Source: Blastomonas natatoria
GTDB taxonomy: Bacteria > Pseudomonadota > Alphaproteobacteria > Sphingomonadales > Sphingomonadaceae
Assembly: GCF_003201955.1 (NCBI RefSeq)
Contig: NZ_QJJM01000002.1
Coordinates: 1-64,000, forward strand
Direction of reading: 5' to 3'
DNA length: 64,000 nt
Shown: positions 52,108 to 59,703 of the stretch, one piece after another
How the letters are laid out: every line of letters begins with the position of its first letter
Position numbering within the stretch: position 1 is the stretch's first letter
Translations under genes and position numbers: made by a program
Notes under the pieces: model-generated
Seen by the model: only the letters and a program-made list of their open reading frames with translations
What the model was told of the DNA's origin: nothing
Database searches by the model: none

Positions 52108-53325
52108 ATGAGCGGGATCGACCGGAGGCTGTTCGTGGCAGGCGCGGGCGCCGCACTGATCGGCGCAGTCGGCAAGGCAGCGACTAGCGGAGGTTCAACG
52201 AGCGGCACCATCACCCTGCCCTTTGCCAATGGAACGCGTCCGCTGGTGTCGCTGCCCGGCAAGCGCGAAATGATCCTGCTGACCAGCCGCCCGCCGCAGC
52301 TCGAAACGCCGTTCAGCGTATTCAATGACGGGCTGCTGACGCCCAATGACGCGTTTTTCGTCCGTTATCACCTGTCGGGCCTTCCGACGGACATCGATCC
52401 GCGCAGGTTCCGCCTCGCCATTGGCGGACATGTGGAAAAGCCGCTGCAGATCGGCCTCGAATCGCTGCGCCGCGACTTTCCGGTGAGCGAGATCGTCGCG
52501 GTCAACCAGTGCTCGGGCAACAGCCGCGGATTCGTCACCCCGCGTGTTGCGGGCGGCCAGTTGGGCAATGGCGCGATGGGCAATGCGCGCTGGCAGGGCG
52601 TGGCGCTGAAGCACCTGCTTGCCAAGGCCGGGGTGCGCGCGGGCGCTGCCCAGGTGACCTTCAACGGGCTCGACAATCCGCCCGCCGATGGCATTGCCGA
52701 TTTCGTCAAGGCGCTCGATATCGACCATGCGCTCGATGGCGAGGTTATGGTCGCCTTTGCGATGAACGGGGAGGAACTGCCCTTCCTCAACGGCTATCCG
52801 CTGCGGCTGGTGGTACCCGGCTTTTTCGGCACTTATTGGGTCAAGCACCTCCATGAAATCAATGTCGTGGACGCCGAGTTTGACGGTTACTGGATGAAGA
52901 CCGCCTATCGCATTCCCGACAATGACTGCCGCTGCGCGGAGCCCGGTATCAAGCCCGACAAGACCGTACCGATCGCGAGGTTCAACGTGCGTTCCTTCCT
53001 GACCAGCCATCAGGATGGAGCGGCGATTGGTGCGGGCAGGACCACCGAATTGCGCGGCATCGCGTTCAGCGGCGGCGATCCGGTCAAGCGCGTGCTGGTG
53101 TCGCCCGACAATGGCCAGAACTGGCAGGAGGCGAAGCTGGGCGAATATCTGGGGCGCTATTCGTTCCGCGAATGGAAGCTGGGAATGACCCTTGCCAAGG
53201 GCCGCCATGCCTTGCGCGTTCGCGCCGAAACGCAGGGAGGCGAGACACAACCGATGGAACCGCGCTGGCAGCCCTCAGGCTATATGCGCAACGTTGTCGA
53301 AACGATCAACGTGGAGGCGCTGTGA
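52108..53325 (+). CDS. sorA: Sulfite dehydrogenase molybdenum subunit (SorA-like)
   Basis: A 405-residue molybdopterin enzyme of the sulfite oxidase family that oxidises sulfite to sulfate and passes electrons to cytochrome c. A short twin-arginine leader (IDRRLFVAGAGAALIGAVGK) predicts folded export to the periplasm. The molybdenum-ligating Cys135 lies in VAVNQCSGNSRGFVTPRVAG; further cofactor/substrate residues show in WQGVALKHLL, PLRLVVPGFFGTYWVKHLHE and the dimerisation domain begins about residue 290 (VPIARFNVRSFL). Its stop overlaps the cytochrome c gene start. In this locus it disposes of sulfite released from the sulfosugar. Confidence 0.88.
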   Translation: MSGIDRRLFVAGAGAALIGAVGKAATSGGSTSGTITLPFANGTRPLVSLPGKREMILLTSRPPQLETPFSVFNDGLLTPNDAFFVRYHLSGLPTDIDPRRFRLAIGGHVEKPLQIGLESLRRDFPVSEIVAVNQCSGNSRGFVTPRVAGGQLGNGAMGNARWQGVALKHLLAKAGVRAGAAQVTFNGLDNPPADGIADFVKALDIDHALDGEVMVAFAMNGEELPFLNGYPLRLVVPGFFGTYWVKHLHEINVVDAEFDGYWMKTAYRIPDNDCRCAEPGIKPDKTVPIARFNVRSFLTSHQDGAAIGAGRTTELRGIAFSGGDPVKRVLVSPDNGQNWQEAKLGEYLGRYSFREWKLGMTLAKGRHALRVRAETQGGETQPMEPRWQPSGYMRNVVETINVEAL

Positions 53326-53684
53326 TGAAAGCCAAGAGTCTGTTCATCGGCCTCGGCCTGCTCGCTGTCGCCGCCGGCGGCGTGACCTGGACGCTGATGG
53401 ATCGCGAAACGGGACCGGATATCGTCGCCGCGCGGATGGAGCCGGTCAGCTACCCGTTGCCCGAAGAGGCCATTCCCGCCGAACTGTCGGACACCGAGGC
53501 GGAGATCGTGGTCAACAACTGCACCGCCTGCCACAGCCTGGAATACATCACCACCCAGCCGCGCGGCATGGGCGACAAGTTCTGGAACGACGAGGTCACC
53601 AAGATGGCCAAGGTCTATGGCGCGCCGGTCGAGCCCGGCGATGCCGAAGCGATCGCGAAGCTGCTCGCCGAACGCTTCGGTTAG
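53325..53684 (+). CDS. sorB: Sulfite dehydrogenase cytochrome c subunit (SorB-like)
   Basis: A 119-residue exported monoheme cytochrome c. A membrane anchor or signal helix occupies residues 3-25 (AKSLFIGLGLLAVAAGGVTW); the heme motif is NNCTACHSL (Cys66, Cys69, His70), and a Met ligand is probably in QPRGMGDKFW or VTKMAKVYG. The ATG overlaps the upstream stop (TGATG). Length and context match the small cytochrome partner of SorA. It hands electrons to the respiratory chain. The end overlaps the convergent exporter gene by four bases. Confidence 0.87.
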   Translation: MKAKSLFIGLGLLAVAAGGVTWTLMDRETGPDIVAARMEPVSYPLPEEAIPAELSDTEAEIVVNNCTACHSLEYITTQPRGMGDKFWNDEVTKMAKVYGAPVEPGDAEAIAKLLAERFG

Positions 53685-54778
53685 AAGAGCAGCATCACTA
53701 CCGCGAACGACGCCGCAAGGCTGGTCAGCGTCGCGATCAGCACCGGGATAGCGGGGCGAACGCCGGTTTCCATCAGCAGGTCCATGCGGCTGCGCATCGC
53801 GGTCGCGATCACGGCAATCAGCAGCAGGCCCTTGGACAGGCTGAGCGCCGAATCGCGCACGGGATCGGGCATGGAAACGAGCGAGTTGACCAGAACGACG
53901 GCGAAAAAGGCGACGATGAACCAGGGCAAGGCCAGCCGCTTCCACAACGGGCTGCCTTCGGCCTGATCGGCATTGCCGATGACCAGCCCGGTGATGATGA
54001 CCACCGGCGCCAGCATCGCCACACGCGACAGCTTGACGATCGCAGCATAGCTGCCCGCGCTTTCCGAAAAGGCATAGCCGCCTCCGATCGCCTGCGCGAC
54101 GTCATGGATCGACGCACCGATCAGGAACCCCGCCTGCTGGTCGCTCAGCTCCAGGTATTCGGCGAGGATCGGATAGAGCGACATGGCAAGCGCGCTCGCC
54201 AGCGACACCACGACCAAAGTGATCGCGAATTGCGACTGGTTCAGCCGCTCCCGCCCGATAATGCCATATAGCGCCATCGCCGCGCTCGCACCGCAGATCG
54301 CCGTCGCCCCGCCTGCGAGAATACCCGTATAGCGTGACTGCCCGACCAGCCGCGCACCCAGAATTCCGGCGAGAAAGGTCACCGTCATGATCGCCGCCAG
54401 CGCGGCAAAAGGCTCGACGCCAAGCGAACCGATCTGCTCGAACGTCACCTGCAGGCCCAGCAGCACCACGCCGAAGCGCAAACAGGTGCGCGAGGCGAAA
54501 TCGAGCCCCTTGTGGCTGCGCGGATCGCGCGCGATGAAGCTCAGCGACAGCCCGATCAGCAGACCCAGCAGGATGATCGGGAAATTGTAATGCTCGGACA
54601 ACCAGGCGGCCGCACCGGCAGCGATCGCGCAGACGGCGAGGCCCTGAAAGATCGTGTCGCGCGGTTTGGCGCCCTGAGGCTCAGGCGCGGGCGCAGCTTC
54701 TGCCAGGTACATTTCGCCGAAGAGGTCACCGGCTGCGGGGAGCGAATCCCAGTCAATCTCCTGACGCTTCACCTGCAT
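53681..54778 (-). CDS. YeiH-family putative sulfate/sulfite exporter
   Basis: A 365-residue inner-membrane protein with about ten helices of the UPF0324/YeiH family, whose members are predicted sulfate exporters and often lie beside sulfonate or sulfite genes. Motifs: FPIILLGLLIGLSLSFIARD, GLDFASRTCLRFGVVLLGLQ, GATAICGASAAMALYGIIGR and GFLIGASIHDVAQAIGGGYA. The N-terminal 45 residues are cytoplasmic and variable. It is convergent with SorB and divergent from the MFS importer, sharing a promoter region with a motif also found before the sulfoquinovosidase. Transported ion (sulfate or sulfite) is inferred. Confidence 0.85.
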   Translation of the reverse strand: MQVKRQEIDWDSLPAAGDLFGEMYLAEAAPAPEPQGAKPRDTIFQGLAVCAIAAGAAAWLSEHYNFPIILLGLLIGLSLSFIARDPRSHKGLDFASRTCLRFGVVLLGLQVTFEQIGSLGVEPFAALAAIMTVTFLAGILGARLVGQSRYTGILAGGATAICGASAAMALYGIIGRERLNQSQFAITLVVVSLASALAMSLYPILAEYLELSDQQAGFLIGASIHDVAQAIGGGYAFSESAGSYAAIVKLSRVAMLAPVVIITGLVIGNADQAEGSPLWKRLALPWFIVAFFAVVLVNSLVSMPDPVRDSALSLSKGLLLIAVIATAMRSRMDLLMETGVRPAIPVLIATLTSLAASFAVVMLLF

Positions 54779-54800
54779 TCCCCCTCCCCAGGACTACGCA

Positions 54801-54821
54801 ATATGTCCTTCGGTGTCATAT
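54801..54821. promoter_or_regulatory. Candidate LacI-family operator, copy 1
   Basis: ATATGTCCTTCGGTGTCATAT has symmetrical ends (ATATGnC and GnCATAT). It shares ATATGTC-N3-CGGTGTCA with 59639-59656 in the sulfoquinovosidase/receptor promoter. It lies 23 bases upstream of the exporter start and 82 upstream of the MFS start. Confidence 0.6.
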
Positions 54822-54903
54822 AAGGCTTTTCTTACGCGCGCGAGCGGTTATCGTGCAAGCAAGAAGCGCCGGGGACAGGTGCATCGGCCGGGAGGACTGC
54901 AGG

Positions 54904-56130
54904 ATGAACGAGGCACGACATCAGGGCATGGCACGCGGCGCAGCAATTGCGCTGGTCGCCCTGCTGTTTCTCGGCAACGCGCTCAACTATGTCGACCGTC
55001 AGGTTCTGGCGCTCCTAAAGCCCACGCTCGAGGGCGAATTCGGCTGGTCGGATGCGGATTATGCGCATCTTGGCTCCTCGTTCCAGATTGCGGCAGCGGG
55101 CACGCTGCTGTTCGTCGGCTGGTTCGTCGATCGCCTCGGCGTGCGCGTCGCCTATGCCATCGCGGTGACCGTCTGGAGCGCAGCCGGCATGGCGCATGCG
55201 CTGGCGCAGACGGTACAGCAGTTCGTCGCCGCACGCGTCATCCTGGCTGCAGGCGAATCGGTGAGCACGCCTGCTGGGCTCAAGGCGGCGGCCATGTACC
55301 TGCCGGTGAAGCAGCGCAGCATCGCCATCGGGTTGATCAACACCGCGCCCAATATCGGCGCGATCCTGACGCCCCTGCTGATCCCGCCCTTCGCGCTCGC
55401 CTTCGGGTGGAAGGCGGCGTTCTGGGTTACCGGCGCGTTGGGCTTTGTCTGGCTTGCAGGCTGGTGGTGGGGCACCCGGGGCCTCAAGCCGCTGGGCGAT
55501 ATTCCCGAGCGCGCGCGCGTCCCCTGGGGCACGCTGCTTTCCGACCGCAAGACCTGGACCGTGATCGGCGCGAAATTCTGCATCGATGCGGTCTGGTGGT
55601 TCGTGCTGTTCTGGATGCCCGATTTCTTCAACCGCCAGTTCGGCCTTTCGCAGGGCGAGCTCGGCTGGCCGATCGCGATCATCTTCACCCTCGCCGCCTT
55701 GGGCGCGATCACCTCGGGCGGCCTTTACCCGATCCTGCTCAGCCGGGGCATGACCGTCAACGGCGCGCGCAAGACCTCGATGCTGTTCTATGCTTTGGTC
55801 GTGCTCGCGATGCCACTCTCGCTCCAGACCGGCGATCCGTGGATCGCGGCGGTGCTGATCGGCCTGGGGCTGTTCGCGCATCAGGGCTTTTCGACCAATG
55901 TCTTCGGCATGACCGCCGACATCATCCCCGCCACCCGGGTCGCCAGCGTGATCGCGCTGGGCGCGGTCGCGGGCAATCTGTCGGGCACCGCGATCATCGA
56001 GTTCGCGGGCTATTCGCTGGGTAGCGGCATGGGATATGTGCCGCTGTTCGCGATCTGCGGCAGCGCCTATCTGGTCGCGCTGGCGTTCATCCAGCTGATG
56101 ATCCCGCGGCTGAAACTGGCAGCGGAATAA
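54904..56130 (+). CDS. MFS transporter, sugar-acid type
   Basis: A 408-residue major facilitator with 12 predicted helices. The first helix region ALNYVDRQVLALLKPTLEGE FGWSD resembles the hexuronate (ExuT/ACS) branch, which takes up acidic sugars; the conserved loop GWFVDRLGVRVAYAIAV follows helix 2. The substrate is likely anionic, which would suit sulfoquinovose or its glycoside, but that is inferred from neighbours. The ATG at 54904 is preferred over a GTG at 54853. Divergent from the YeiH-like exporter, with the candidate operator between them. Confidence 0.87.
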   Translation: MNEARHQGMARGAAIALVALLFLGNALNYVDRQVLALLKPTLEGEFGWSDADYAHLGSSFQIAAAGTLLFVGWFVDRLGVRVAYAIAVTVWSAAGMAHALAQTVQQFVAARVILAAGESVSTPAGLKAAAMYLPVKQRSIAIGLINTAPNIGAILTPLLIPPFALAFGWKAAFWVTGALGFVWLAGWWWGTRGLKPLGDIPERARVPWGTLLSDRKTWTVIGAKFCIDAVWWFVLFWMPDFFNRQFGLSQGELGWPIAIIFTLAALGAITSGGLYPILLSRGMTVNGARKTSMLFYALVVLAMPLSLQTGDPWIAAVLIGLGLFAHQGFSTNVFGMTADIIPATRVASVIALGAVAGNLSGTAIIEFAGYSLGSGMGYVPLFAICGSAYLVALAFIQLMIPRLKLAAE

Positions 56131-56141
56131 GGCCAGAGGGG

Positions 56142-56426
56142 TCAGTGCTCGTCATCGCCAGGGGGCAGCGGCTTGGCCGGGGCCCCCGGCCTGTCGAGCG
56201 ATGCCGCGACCTTAGGCTTGATCAAGCCCTCCCAGAGCGCCCAGCGGCAGATGCTCGCCACGATCGCGATCCACAGCGGGATATAGACGAGGACCGGAAG
56301 ATCGATGAACCCGGCATAATCGGCTGTGACCAATGCAAAGCCGATCCACCCCATCACCGTGATGAAGGGTTTCAGGCGGTCGATATGGACTGCCACTCGC
56401 GATGCACGTTCAACGATTCGCTCCAC
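56142..56426 (-). CDS. Small hypothetical membrane protein
   Basis: A 94-residue protein with two predicted membrane helices (about residues 20-38, FITVMGWIGFALVTADYAGF, and 45-65, VLVYIPLWIAIVASICRWAL) and a proline-rich cytoplasmic tail. No family recognised. It reads against the MFS gene, 12 bases from its end, and shows no link to sulfosugar metabolism. Confidence 0.6.
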   Translation of the reverse strand: MERIVERASRVAVHIDRLKPFITVMGWIGFALVTADYAGFIDLPVLVYIPLWIAIVASICRWALWEGLIKPKVAASLDRPGAPAKPLPPGDDEH

Positions 56427-56506
56427 GGTAGCAGCATCTCATCATCCAGCCATCCGGACAATGCCGCGAACTTGGCTTGATCCGTTTAGGGGCAATAACG
56501 CCCCCG

Positions 56507-57013
56507 TCATGCAACAAGCACTTGCTCGCCAAGAAGCCTGTCCATGAAACGCACCATATCTCCAGGCCACGCGCTGGTCAGAGTCTGGAATTCATCGGTT
56601 CGCGCCGAGTAGAGCGCCCGCAGCGCTTCCTCGTAATTTGGCATGTCACCGCATGCTGCCTGCATGAAGCGATAGGCCGCGTCCCGGCATTCGCGGTCCG
56701 TACGGCCCTTCGCACGCTCCTGGTCAATCAGCCTGCGAAGCGTAGCGGATGCACCCCCGGACTGGTTTGCCAACCAGTCCCAATGCTTGGGAAGAAGAGT
56801 GACCTCGCGGGCTTGCACACCAAGTTTCGGCCTGCCTGCCGCTCGCGGGGCGACATTTCTGTAATCAAGGTCGGTGACACGACCCGTGCAGTCATCAAAA
56901 ACGAGGATCGTGCCATCCTGGGCTTCCAGAACCTCAGCCAGAACCCTGGCGACCTCGTCGCGCGGACCAGAGGCAATCTGCCGCCCGTGCTGAAATGCAG
57001 TTACGTTGGTCAT
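56507..57013 (-). CDS. DUF2239 family protein
   Basis: A 168-residue protein of the DUF2239 family, of unknown function. Typical segments: TNVTAFQHGRQIASGPRDEV, ILVFDDCTGRVTDLDYRN, REVTLLPKHWDWLANQSGGA SATLRRLIDQ and a C-terminal MVRFMDRLLGE. The ATG at 57013 fits homologues. Upstream lie three tandem copies of TTACCCGGATA, strongly suggesting control by a dedicated repressor not encoded here. Probably unrelated to the surrounding sulfosugar genes. Confidence 0.85.
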   Translation of the reverse strand: MTNVTAFQHGRQIASGPRDEVARVLAEVLEAQDGTILVFDDCTGRVTDLDYRNVAPRAAGRPKLGVQAREVTLLPKHWDWLANQSGGASATLRRLIDQERAKGRTDRECRDAAYRFMQAACGDMPNYEEALRALYSARTDEFQTLTSAWPGDMVRFMDRLLGEQVLVA

Positions 57014-57048
57014 GGCTTTGCTACCTCGATTTGCGTTGGCGAGGTTTA

Positions 57049-57087
57049 TATCCGGGTAAAATATCCCGGTCAATACTATCCGGGTAA
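57049..57087 (-). promoter_or_regulatory. Three tandem TTACCCGGATA operators before DUF2239 gene
   Basis: On the plus strand TATCCGGGTAA (57049-57059), TATCCCGGTCA (57062-57072) and TATCCGGGTAA (57077-57087) repeat about every 13-15 bases. They begin 36 bases upstream of the DUF2239 start codon, so they overlap its promoter. Confidence 0.65.
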
Positions 57088-57147
57088 TATTAGCACTGCA
57101 GCGGCGCAAGTCCCCTGCCCTCCACCGCACGATGCGGAACCCGCAAC

Positions 57148-57178
57148 AAAAAAGGCCCCGGACATGTCGTCCGGGGCC
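57148..57178 (-). terminator. Rho-independent terminator of the TonB receptor gene
   Basis: GGCCCCGGAC (57154-57163) pairs perfectly with GTCCGGGGCC (57169-57178). On the minus strand the stem is followed by six T residues (complement of 57148-57153). It lies 25 bases after the receptor stop. Confidence 0.88.
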
Positions 57179-57202
57179 CCATTTGGGTCGCTCAAGCCTG
57201 AC

Positions 57203-59542
57203 TCAGCGCAGGCGTGCGCGCAGGCTGATGCCGAAATAGCGGTCCGCGTCGCGCGGGATCTGCAGGCGCTGGCCGGCGCTGACATTGAGCAGCGCATAGG
57301 CATTGTCGGTGATGTTGCGCGCGAGGAAGCTCACGCGGTAGTTGTCCTCGGGGTCCGAGAAGCCGATCGAGCCGTTCCAGATGCCATAGGCCGCGATCGG
57401 GCCCTGTTCGCCAAGGTCGGAGAACTGCCGGCTGACATGGCGGAAATCGGTGTCCAGATACATCTTGAAGCCGCCCAGATCGCGCTCGTAGCTGGTGCCG
57501 ATGGTCCAGGTGAACTTGGGCGCCAAGGGCAGTTGGGTGCCGTTGCGCGCATCGGGCGCGTTGGTCGCGGGGTTCGGGTTGAACCGCTTGACGGTGGCGT
57601 CGGCATAGGCGCCGCTCGCACGCAGCGTCCAGCCATCGACCGGCACCGCGAGCAGATCGACCTCGAAGCCTTCGCTCTTCACCGAACCGGCGTTGGTCAG
57701 GTTCGAGACGACCGCGCCGTTGAGCAGCACGAAGTTGTTCGCCTGGAAGCCGTCATAGGTGACGGTGAAGGCGGACAGGTTGAACTGCACGCGGTTGTCG
57801 AGGAACTGCGACTTGAGGCCGATCTCGAACGCGTCCGAGGTTTCCTCGTCGATCGGGATCGCGTTGGTCGGTGCGGTGTGGTTGAAGAACACGTTGAACG
57901 CCGGGCCCTTGTAGCCGCGGGTGTAGCTGCCATAGAGCATCACGTCCTCGCTCGGCGTGAACTGCAGCACCGCACGGCCCGAAAGGTTGCCGTTGGAGCT
58001 GTCGCCGCGCGAAGTGTTGGTACCGTTGCCGCCCGAAGCGATGGTGCCGCCCGCAGGCGCGCCCGAGACGCCGGGACCGGTCGCAGGCAGACCGGTGGTC
58101 GCGTTCACGCCCGGCGCACGGGTGTGGACGAAGCTCAGGTCATCCCAGGTGTAGCGCAGGCCGCCGGTCAGCGCGAACATGTCGCTCAGGCGGTAGGTTG
58201 CCTGGCCGAAGATCGCATAGTTACGCGATTCCACAGCGCTGAACGAAGTCGCAGTCGGGAACAGCGTGTTGGTGCGATCATTCACATTGCACGGGCGGCC
58301 GCCGGTGATCGGATCGACCGGCAGGGTCGAGGTGGTGCAGGTGATATTGCGGCGGGTGAAGTCCTGCTCGTTGTCCGAGCCCCAGATGAAACCGCCGATC
58401 TGGTAGAAGAACGGCTTGCTCTGGTCCGACGCGAGACGCAGCTCGAGCGAGAGCTGCTCGGTGCGGACCTGGCCATTGTCGTGGAGTTCGCCCGTGCCGA
58501 CGAGCGCGCGCGGCAGGAAGTCGCCTTCGCGAATTTCGGTATTTTCCCAGTTGCGATAGCCCGCGATGACGCTCAGCACATGGCTGGTGAACACGTCGAA
58601 ATCGGCCGAAGCGGTCAGGCTCCACTGCTTGTCGAGCGTGCGGGTGACGAGGTTGTGGTTGACGAAGCGCTGGTTGACGCCGCGCGCCACGCCGCCGGGC
58701 AGGCCGAGCTCGGCATCGAGCACCGCACCACGGCTGACGCCGGTCACATCGGCGCAGCAATCGTCATCGGCCTCGAAATAATCGGCGATGAAGCGGAAGC
58801 GCGTGCCGCCATTGTCATAATCGAGAATGCCGCGCGCGCCGTAATGCTCGTAGCCGTTGATGCGGTTGCGGCGGCCACCGTTGATGTTGGTGATGTTGCC
58901 GTCATAGCTGCCATAGAAGCCGGTGATGCGGCCAGTCAGGTTCTCGGCGAGCGGGCCGGAAATCGCGCCGCGCAGGCGATATTCGTCATCGTCGAACGCT
59001 TCGAGCCGAGCTTCGGCCTGAAGCGTGTCGGTGCCGCCCTTGGATACGATGTTGACGAGACCGGCGGATGCGTTCTTGCCGAACAAGGTGCCCTGCGGGC
59101 CGCGCAGAACTTCGAGGCGATCGGCGTCGACCAGGTCCATGAACGCCTGCCCCGAACGGCTGAGCACCACGCCGTCGACCACGGTCGAAACGCTGGGCTC
59201 TGCTGCGATCGAGAAGGTGATGGTGCCGACGCCGCGCATCACGATAGCGCTGTTGGCGCTGGTCGTGCCCTTGCGGAACGACACCGAGGGGACAAGCTGG
59301 GTCAGGCCTTCAAGGCTGGTAACACCGGTAGTTTCGAGGCGTTCGGATGTGATCGCGGTGATGGCAATCGGAACATCCTGGACGTTCTCGGCAACCTTCT
59401 GCGCGGTGACGACGATTTCGCCGATACCGCCCTGATCCTCATCCGCCGATTCCTGCGCCTGGGCAGGCATTGCAAAGGCGAGCGAAAGCGCGGTCGCGGA
59501 CAAGGCGACGGCACGAATGGAAAACATGTTGATGAGCTTCAT
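57203..59542 (-). CDS. TonB-dependent receptor of the sulfosugar locus
   Basis: A 779-residue outer-membrane receptor. Signal peptide residues 1-29 (AMPAQAQ), TonB box region GGIGEIVVTAQKVAENVQDV, plug domain (SLEGLTQLVPSVSFRKGTTS, RLEVLRGPQGTLFGKNASAG), a barrel of about 600 residues ending ISLRARLR rather than in Phe, which is unusual. A disulfide-like pair occurs in EADDDCCADVTG. It is divergent from the sulfoquinovosidase and shares its promoter region and candidate operator, so the likely cargo is sulfoquinovosyl glycerol or a related glycoside. ATG at 59542 fits the leader. Confidence 0.88.
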   Translation of the reverse strand: MKLINMFSIRAVALSATALSLAFAMPAQAQESADEDQGGIGEIVVTAQKVAENVQDVPIAITAITSERLETTGVTSLEGLTQLVPSVSFRKGTTSANSAIVMRGVGTITFSIAAEPSVSTVVDGVVLSRSGQAFMDLVDADRLEVLRGPQGTLFGKNASAGLVNIVSKGGTDTLQAEARLEAFDDDEYRLRGAISGPLAENLTGRITGFYGSYDGNITNINGGRRNRINGYEHYGARGILDYDNGGTRFRFIADYFEADDDCCADVTGVSRGAVLDAELGLPGGVARGVNQRFVNHNLVTRTLDKQWSLTASADFDVFTSHVLSVIAGYRNWENTEIREGDFLPRALVGTGELHDNGQVRTEQLSLELRLASDQSKPFFYQIGGFIWGSDNEQDFTRRNITCTTSTLPVDPITGGRPCNVNDRTNTLFPTATSFSAVESRNYAIFGQATYRLSDMFALTGGLRYTWDDLSFVHTRAPGVNATTGLPATGPGVSGAPAGGTIASGGNGTNTSRGDSSNGNLSGRAVLQFTPSEDVMLYGSYTRGYKGPAFNVFFNHTAPTNAIPIDEETSDAFEIGLKSQFLDNRVQFNLSAFTVTYDGFQANNFVLLNGAVVSNLTNAGSVKSEGFEVDLLAVPVDGWTLRASGAYADATVKRFNPNPATNAPDARNGTQLPLAPKFTWTIGTSYERDLGGFKMYLDTDFRHVSRQFSDLGEQGPIAAYGIWNGSIGFSDPEDNYRVSFLARNITDNAYALLNVSAGQRLQIPRDADRYFGISLRARLR

Positions 59543-59638
59543 GATAACCCCTCCCTGCTGAAATGCGGTCGTAGCGGGGGCTTGCCGCCCCTTGATATGG
59601 TCGCCGCGATTGACGCTTGATCTGCTATGACTGCCCCG

Positions 59639-59656
59639 ATATGTCAAGCGGTGTCA
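59639..59656. promoter_or_regulatory. Candidate LacI-family operator, copy 2
   Basis: ATATGTCAAGCGGTGTCA matches copy 1 at 15 of 18 positions. It lies between the divergent receptor (start 59542) and sulfoquinovosidase (start 59704) genes. A partly inverted TGACGCTTGA at 59610-59619 may be a second half site. Confidence 0.6.
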
Positions 59657-59703
59657 GAAAAACGGACAATGGCTGCGGCCATTCCGCCACAGTGCGGCTC
59701 AGG

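Noticed and set aside
56477-59620. 1047-codon frame on the plus strand opposite the TonB receptor
   Set aside because: It is a shadow of the receptor gene in GC-rich DNA; the protein is Arg/Ala/Val/Gly-rich without any family motif, while the opposite strand has a complete receptor.
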